A stretch of 64,000 nt of DNA. It comes from Talpa occidentalis. Its lineage: Eukaryota > Chordata > Mammalia > Eulipotyphla > Talpidae. This document shows positions 57,480 through 64,000 of this stretch, piece by piece. A program made the translations under genes and the position numbers. The DNA lies in NCBI RefSeq assembly GCF_014898055.3, contig NW_023605083.1:94017483-94081482 (forward strand). Direction: 5' to 3'. Positions within the stretch are counted from its first letter, which is position 1. Every line of letters starts with the position of its first letter. The notes beneath the pieces were generated by a model that did not search any database, was not told the origin of the DNA, and worked only from the letters and a program-made list of their open reading frames with translations.

Positions 57480-57517
57480 TCTTAGTATTTATGTGGGGTG
57501 TGTGTGTGCGCGCGCAC
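57451..57517 (+). repeat. GT microsatellite and GT/GC alternating tract
   Basis: A TG run (57,451-57,479), then after 19 bases a second alternating purine-pyrimidine stretch gtgtgtgtgcgcgcgcac (57,499-57,517). The second tract has the base order that favours Z-DNA, about 370 bp upstream of the TMEM220 start codon. Confidence 0.9.
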
Positions 57518-58332
57518 CTCTTAGTAGTTCTGCGTCTCTTTCCAAAGCTCAGAACTTTCAAAGCCTGTAAGCATTATGCTAATTTCTTAGAGTGAGGACA
57601 GTTATATTATCATCCTATACAGCGCACAGCTTTTCTGCAGACAGGCTCATTTATCTTCATGGGCTTTTATTATCAAAGGTATTTACATATTATACATATT
57701 TACAATTCATTCCCGCCACCAAAACCAACAAAATTTCCAAACGCGTTGCTCATGAATTTCTTATGAAGACACTGAGATATGCGCTGTTCTCCCCTCCCTT
57801 GTTTTACAGTCTTTTTCTGTTTGTAATTTACCCTTCTGATTAGTTCTTCCCCAGACTCATTTACACATCCATAGGCCTCATCATTTTCCCACTTCTGAAG
57901 AGTCTTTATCACTTCAAATCAGGAGCATGTGTGCCTGTCCTCCTTCCCTTCTAGCTAAATCTCCTAAAACTCTTCAGGGTGTGTGTGTTGTTGTTGGTTT
58001 TGTTTGTTTGTTTGTTTGCTGAATTTCATTCCTTTCAAGAAATGCTTATTTCAAGAACACCCTCTGCTTGGATGCCTGGCCCTGAGGTTGGCACAGGGAC
58101 CGCTAAGGGGGAGTTGCTGTGTGTTCTCCAGGAAGGGCGCTTGCAGGTGAGCAGCATATAAAGTGGCTGCACAAGAGGGTGGAGTTGTGCAGAGGTTGGG
58201 CAGGCACAGCAGAGGCTGCCACTATTTGGAAATGGACAAGGTCCCTTACCAAGTCCCAGCCCTGGGATTGGGGACAAGTCTCGACCAACTGCACTGTCCT
58301 CCTCCTTATCTGAAATAAGCAAAAATAATGGA

Positions 58333-58430
58333 GACCACTATGTACTGAATTGTATCTCCCGTGCCTCTAATTCATATGTTGAAGCCTTAATGCCCAGCAC
58401 CTCAGAATGTGACTGTATTTGGGTCCTCAC
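58333..58430 (+). repeat. MaLR-type LTR fragment
   Basis: tgtactgaattgtatctccc, attcatatgttgaagcctta, cagaatgtgactgtatttgg match the 5' part of an MLT1-like LTR in plus orientation. Confidence 0.65.
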
Positions 58431-58689
58431 AGAGTGTATGAATCTAGACCGTTTGTGTCCTGAAACACTGGAGACCTAATCACTATGGTCAGGGAAAGGG
58501 CTGTGCCAGCTACAGGCCAGGATCTGACTGAACGGAAGAGAGACTGGCTTTTGCTGTGGAGCTTAAAGTCCCACACAAACAGGCAGATGATCACAGCAGT
58601 AATTGCTGCTGGTGCTGTGAGGGAAAGTGAGGACAGCTGGGGGGATGTACAAAACAAAGGAAATCAGAGCTCTGCCACAGGCCTTGGAG

Positions 58690-59070
58690 AAACTTCCTGA
58701 ACAGGTAACTTTTGGGTGTGCTCCAAAAGATGAAGGGTACACGTGGGTGAAGAAGCCTGGGCCAGTGGCTAAGGCATAGAGAAAACCCTGAATTCCTGAA
58801 GCTCCCAGGGCAGGGTGTGAGCAGGGAATGATAAAACTGGAAACATGCAGGTCAGGAGTTTGGTTTTATCCCCAGTACAACAAAGAGCCCCGGAGCACTG
58901 TGCATAGGGGCAAGATGGGAGGTGTGCTTGAGCTACCTCTGGGAGAGCCAGAGAAGAAGCAGGGATTGGCTTTGAGAGGCTTGTAGTAGAGGGGGGATAG
59001 GCATGGTGCTGACCAGAATTAGGGGATAGTAGTGGCCATGGCAAGAAAGGTGAGCCATTGAGCAACACTG
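58690..59070 (+). repeat. L2-like remnant
   Basis: aacttcctgaacaggtaact, gaagaagcctgggccagtgg, gtcaggagtttggttttatc keep the order of an ancient L2 3' end. The open frames on both strands here are chance. Confidence 0.45.
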
Positions 59071-60129
59071 AGCAGATAGAATTGGCAGGGTTGTGTGCAC
59101 AGAATAATGGATGAATCTACTCTCCATGTGTTGATGAATGTGAGCATTTGGGCCTGCATGACTAAAGACTGGCCACAGGAGGTGGGCGAACTTGGCAGTT
59201 ACCCATGTTGTGATCTCTTCCTCGTGTTCTCTTTGCTCCATATAGGCTCTCTGAGTCAGGGCTTGCGGGTAGTTTACAGGCCTCGGTTGGATTTCCCTTA
59301 TTTCCCTGTCCTGTGAGGATCTATTTCACTAAATAGCTCCTGGTACTGGAGAAGGTTTCTGAGGTCAAATGTAGACAGAGTCTGAACAGACTGTCCTTAA
59401 GCATTTACCTCTTAGCTATTTTAAAGACCAGAGGATTTTCTAAGCTCTGGCTTTAGAGCCTAATTAAATGAAGTCCTATGTAGCGTTAGGAAGGTATGTT
59501 AAGTGACTTTCAAGTCATCTCTCTAATCCCCTCGGATTTAGGACAAGGCTGTCAGAATTGTGGATGACCACAAGATGGCGGACTTCTCTACCGAAGGAAC
59601 CAGGCGGCTCAGAGGCTCAGTGGAAGGGAAAAGGAGAGGGAAGGAAAGGGGATTTTCCTTGGCTGAGTCCGGATGGTTGTGAGGTAGAATTTCTGGGTGG
59701 TTGCACAGTTGGTCTCAGCCTGAAGGCAAGGGGTACAAACAACTTCGTACCCAGAAATATTTGCATCCATATGGGTGTTGTGTGAAAAGAATTGAATTTT
59801 GCTGGGATACCAGCAGGATGCCATTCTGGGTGTGGTCCCAAGAGTCCAGGAAAATCAGATGTGCATGACAAGGGCAATCCAAAACAATACAGGAGCGTTC
59901 CAAATTAAATAATTATGATAATAGCTATCAATAATTGACTATTTGCCATGAGTCCAGCTGTTACCCATTCACTTCATTGATATCTTTAAGTCAGCACATA
60001 TTCTACATATCTGAATCTAAACATACTATTCCCATCACACAAGACTTGGGGTAACCCCCTCTCTTCTCTCCTCCCCCCCAGAAGTCCTCTTCCTCCACAA
60101 GGGGCAACATCATCTTTTCAAGTACTCTT
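59071..60129. other. Intergenic, no gene recognised
   Basis: Contains an isolated acaagatggcggacttct (59,569-59,586), a YY1-like motif outside any CpG island. Surrounding frames are not conserved with any protein I know. Confidence 0.35.
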
Positions 60130-60510
60130 TGGATTAGTAGCCAAGGGCTGCTTTAGTAAATTATCACAAAATTGGTTACTTAAAGCAACAGAAATTTATT
60201 TGACAGTTCTGGAGACCAGATATCCAAAATCAAGTTGTCAGAATGGACATACTTCCTTCCAAAGGCTCTGGGGAGAATCCTTGCCTCTTCCAATTTTTGC
60301 TGGCTCTTTGGGGCCACATCACTCCAATCCCATCTGTCCATTCACATCATCTCATCATCTCTATTGTGTATGTGTCTTCTCTTTGTTATTGAACCCACTG
60401 CCTGTCTGGATAATCCAGATGATATCGTTTCAAGATCCTCCACTTAATAATATCTGCAAAGACCTTTTTCTTATATAAAGTCACATTTAGGTTTTAGTGG
60501 CTAGCATGAT
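60130..60510 (-). repeat. MaLR-type LTR, minus
   Basis: agggctgctttagtaaatta, agcaacagaaatttatttga and cagttctggagaccagatat are the complement of an MLT1-like LTR 3' end; tcttatataaagtcacattt fits its inner part. Confidence 0.6.
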
Positions 60511-60734
60511 GAATATATTTTTTTTTTTTCAGGAGCCACCATTAAACCCACTATACTTACTGTAGAAACCTGTGTGTCCTTGACACCTCTTGCTTCCTCC
60601 CCCCTCTTCATAAAGCCCATTCCTGATTTTGGTGGATTTTCTGCTCAGTGTCCCTCGATTTTCCCTGATTCTTTGTCCAAGCCACCAGAACTTCTTCCTT
60701 AACCATCTAACTGGTTTCCCTGCATCTACTTGGT

Positions 60735-61050
60735 AGGGACTAAATTGTGTCTCCTCCAGAATATATATATTAAATTGGCATCCCCACTGTGACTGTATTT
60801 AGAGTTAGATAAAGTTAAATGAGGTCCTAAGGGAGGGACCCTAATCTGATAGGATGGTGTCCAGCGATGTCTCTCTCTGCACATGCACATAGAAAGGTAC
60901 TGAGAGGCCATCAAAAGCCAGGAAGAGTGACCTTACCAGGAGCCAGCCCTTCTGCTGGGACTTGCCATCTCCAGAACCGTGAGAAAATGCATCTTTGTTT
61001 CAGCCACCAAAGTCTGTGACGTTTTGTTATGGTGGAGGCAAGGAATATAC
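60735..61050 (+). repeat. MaLR-type LTR, plus
   Basis: gggactaaattgtgtctcct, ccactgtgactgtatttaga, ctccagaaccgtgagaaaat and gacgttttgttatggtggag follow the MLT1-like LTR order from start to end. Confidence 0.7.
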
Positions 61051-61784
61051 ATTATGAGCTTCCTCCCACCTAGTCTCGCACATAGCCAGGAACCTGTACA
61101 AGACACAAATCTTAAACTTCAAATCAACCCTCCCTCCCTTGCATAAGTCGATTTGGGCAATGTTCTGAGCCCCAGAGATGCAACCGTGAATGAAGTAGAC
61201 ACCTCCTGCCTGACAGTGCCATATGGTGTACAGTCCAGCCTGCCTGACCTCAGGCCTCTGATGTTCAAGACCTACCTTTGTAAAGTGGTTGTTATAGCCC
61301 AGCCTAGTCAGCCTCCACTTATTCCCTGCTCACCTTCCTTCCCCACCTCTTCCTATCCACAGCACCTGCACCTGCAGTTATATAGCCTTCTTCCTTCTCC
61401 CAAAACATGGCTCTCTGTCCTTGTAAAAAGCCTGGAGCACCTTGGCCCTTTGGCTTTACAGACTCCCCCTTTGCCTGCCTGGCTCATCTTTCCATGCTCA
61501 GCTTCCTCGAGCAACCTGGCTCCATGCTCCCAGCAGCTGACAAGTCTCCCTGGCAGCACTGATAACAATGGCAATTCAACAATGAATCATGCAATTTGTT
61601 ACTCGGTGTCCGTGTAGCTCAGCAGACTGAAAGTCCCGTGAGGTCTATGCCTGGTTATGTTTCCCATTGCTTTCCCAAGGCTCAGCACGGTGGGGGCATA
61701 GCAGGCTCCTGTTAACCAGTGTTACAGGAGTGAGCTGAGGAACCACAGACAGCTCTCATGATGAGCATCTTACCTCCTGTAGAG

Positions 61785-61930
61785 ATTCTTATTTCCAGTT
61801 TACAGATGTGAAAAGTAAGGTGCACTGTGGCTAGATCACTGGCCTGAGATCCCCCAGTTAGGGAGAGTTGGTACTGAAATAGGAATCCAGAGCTTCCTGA
61901 TTTCAGAGATGAGACTCTTAACAGCCATGA
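61785..61930 (+). repeat. MIR remnant
   Basis: tccagtttacagatgtgaaa, ggctagatcactggcctgag and ccagagcttcctgatttcag keep the MIR core order. Similar MIR traces occur near 42,040-42,140, 43,190-43,340 and 47,270-47,370. Confidence 0.6.
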
Positions 61931-61999
61931 TTGCTTAAATGGTGGGAGAGAATTCTTAACAGAAAGGCAGAAGCATCCTAAGTAGAAATTCATTAAAGA

Positions 62000-62420
62000 A
62001 TAATTTCCTTTATTAAAAAAATATTGCAATCAACAAAAGAATGAATAAATGATCTGTGGTATAATCATAAAATGGAAATGAATCAAAAAAGGGAATCATT
62101 GCATTGATGAATTGCAAAACCATTATGTGGAGTCAAGACAAATGCAGAGGACCGTGTGCTGTAGGAGTCTACTTATGTGAAATTCTAGAATAGATGGAAA
62201 GCATGAACATTAAATGAATGATTGCTTCTGAGGTGGGGGTGGGAACTGACTAGGGAGGGGCATGAGGGGACTCTCTGGGGTGATGGCAACATTCTGTATC
62301 TTGATGGAGGTTTCGTGACCCAGTTGTGTGTGTATTTGTCTTAGAATATGTATGAGATTTGATTATTTTTTGTAAACTTTGCTGTCTGCAAACTTTACCT
62401 CAAAAAGAGGAAACGCTTAA
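62000..62420 (+). repeat. Old L1 3'UTR
   Basis: aaaatggaaatgaatcaaaa, tacttatgtgaaattctaga, ctctggggtgatggcaacat and tgtatcttgatggaggtttc are typical of L1M 3' ends. Confidence 0.65.
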
Positions 62421-63179
62421 GCAAATATTGAAGTCTAGTTAATGATATACATGCTGAAATGTTCAGTGGCGAAGCGTAGTCATGTCTGCATCTTCCTTCA
62501 AAATGTATCAAAAAAAAAGATGGGTTGAGGATGGAGAGAGAGATGCACAGATGGATGGACACGAGATAAAGCAAGTAGAAAAAAATGTTAACTGTAGACT
62601 CTAGCTGATAGAGTAGGGGTGTTCCCTGTGCAATACTTCCTGCTTGACTCTATGTTTGATACTTGTCATTGTAAGATATTGAAAAAATAAGATGTAAGCT
62701 GAGAAAAGGTATATCGAAACTAGGTAATGTTGATCTTAGTCATATGCCAATCCAAAGATGTAGGAATAAAAAATGACTCATTTTACATCAGTTTCAAGGG
62801 CATGATAGGTGAGGAGCATATAGTCAAGGGCTGGGGAAGTTGTGAACCAGGTGGGGGTGAATCTCACCAGCACCTGGAAGAAGAGACAGCTGGTGGGATT
62901 CTCCCCAGTCTGAATGGCAGCGGTAGCCCTCATAACTTGTTCATCTCTGGTCCACCTGGAAACAATGACACTTTTCGTAAGAACTAAGCTCAGAGGCAGC
63001 CTAATGTGTTTTTGGAGAAATTACAATGAAAATGAAACACCACCTTGTATTTTGAACTGGCTCAAGCTGTTTTCTAGAACTGCATATTGACATTAATCAT
63101 TTGGCAGTCAGTTCAAGTCTTACTCACGGGCCGAGGGAGTGAGAAGCCTGAATGACTGGAGTATGAGAAGTAGGATGAC

Positions 63180-63300
63180 ACCTGATACATCAAGTTCTGA
63201 TCCTGTCCCTGCCACTCACTGGTGATGTGGCCCTGCGGGACCACAGAACCTCTCCTACCTTCAGTGTCCTTATCTGTAAAATAGAAACAATAATATTTAG
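63180..63300 (-). repeat. MIR remnant
   Basis: tgccactcactggtgatgtg, cctctcctaccttcagtgtc and cttatctgtaaaatagaaac match the complement of MIR. Confidence 0.65.
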
Positions 63301-63399
63301 CTGAAAGTATTGATATCAGGATTACATTATGACTTTATCAAGTTCAACCTTCACCTCCACCTGTGTCTGTGTTGACAGTTCTCAGGTCCATCCTGTTTC

Positions 63400-63870
63400 T
63401 CTTTGCTCCTTTTGACACAGTTGATCAGAACTTCCTCTTTAAATACTTGCTTTGCTCAGTCACAGGACACCACCTTCTCTTGGGTTGCTTCCAACCTCCA
63501 TGGCTACTTTCTCTCAGCCCTTTGATGGACCTTCCTCATCTTCCTAACAGTTTGAATGACTCCAGGGCTCAATCATCAGTCTTTTTTTAACCTCCCTCTA
63601 CCTACCTGCAACATGCAATTTTTTTACCTGTCCAAAACCAAAATCTCCACCTTCCTCTTCCCTCTCTCCTTTCCTCCTCCCCCTCTACCACCACCACCAC
63701 CATGCCCAGTCCTCCTTTGAGTCTACAGTATAAATGGCACCACCAGTTCTTCTAGCCACTCAAGTCAAAGTCCTGGGAATCATCCTTGACTTATTTTTCT
63801 CTTCTATACTTAATTCAACAATAGCTCCTGTTGCTTCCACTTCTGAACTATATCCACAATGGACCAGTCC
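63400..63870 (+). repeat. Ancient LINE (L2/CR1-type) reverse-transcriptase trace
   Basis: The translation FDTVDQNFLFKYLL at 63,411-63,452 followed by phrases matching a CR1-clade reverse transcriptase (tttgacacagttgatcagaa; tccagggctcaatcatcagt) suggests an ancient LINE. It is open for only 75 codons and is not a gene. Confidence 0.4.
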
Positions 63871-64000
63871 TCTCCACCCATGTGGTTAGCACTGACATTT
63901 CTCACCTGTTCATTTGCCTGCATTTCCTGCCTAACAGGAATCTCCCCTTGCACTCTTGCTCTCTACCTAAATTCTATTTTTCCCATAGTAGTCAGAACTA

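Noticed and set aside
63363..63590. 75-codon frame as a gene
   Set aside because: Its residues resemble a decayed LINE reverse transcriptase, it is short, and it lacks splice or promoter support.

Overview
This is a mammalian nuclear genomic window with intron-containing genes, CpG-island promoters and dense retrotransposons. Three genes can be read exon by exon: SCO1 (minus strand, complete CDS, 6 exons, 301 aa), ADPRM (plus strand, complete CDS, 3 coding exons, 342 aa) and TMEM220 (minus strand, complete CDS, 6 exons, 167 aa). The order and orientation match human chromosome 17p13.1 (MYH3 - SCO1 - ADPRM - TMEM220). The repeats include old L1, MIR, L2 and MaLR pieces shared by placental mammals, a young lineage of L1, and a tRNA-derived SINE that I cannot assign with certainty. 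It is not the cattle, pig, horse, carnivore, rabbit or vespertilionid-bat SINE as I know them. A laurasiatherian such as a rhinolophoid bat is my best guess, at low confidence.

Layout. Bases 1-20,000 are intergenic repeat-rich DNA. The main item is a full-length 6.3 kb minus-strand L1 (2085-8397), flanked by a 17-bp target-site duplication, with both ORFs nearly intact but each broken by one single-base deletion. It sits inside an older L1 that also took a solo LTR (8928-9524). SINE copies are scattered through this part, several with perfect target-site duplications. Bases 20,774-34,122 hold SCO1, which encodes the copper chaperone for cytochrome c oxidase. A CpG island (about 33,640-34,620) is the shared head-to-head promoter of SCO1 and ADPRM and carries two divergent ETS-type motifs. 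ADPRM coding exons lie at 39,345-44,106, after a first intron carrying a twin-primed L1 and a short L1 3' end.

ADPRM and TMEM220 converge tail to tail across 44.5-47.6 kb, where a second copy of the LTR lies, this one with an adjoining polypurine tract. TMEM220 runs from 57,125 down to 47,624 and has its own CpG island. From 57.3 to 64 kb I see only old repeats (MaLR LTRs, L2, MIR, L1) and no gene.

The three genes are not an operon and no shared pathway is evident beyond the SCO1/ADPRM common promoter. I found no undescribed gene system. The most unusual material is in the mobile elements: two SINE copies sharing the same non-SINE 3' tail (transduction from one source locus), a SINE made only of the tRNA-like head inserted into another SINE's target site, and a nearly intact L1. 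Coordinates of old, diverged repeats are approximate because they were judged by eye against remembered consensus sequence, not by alignment.
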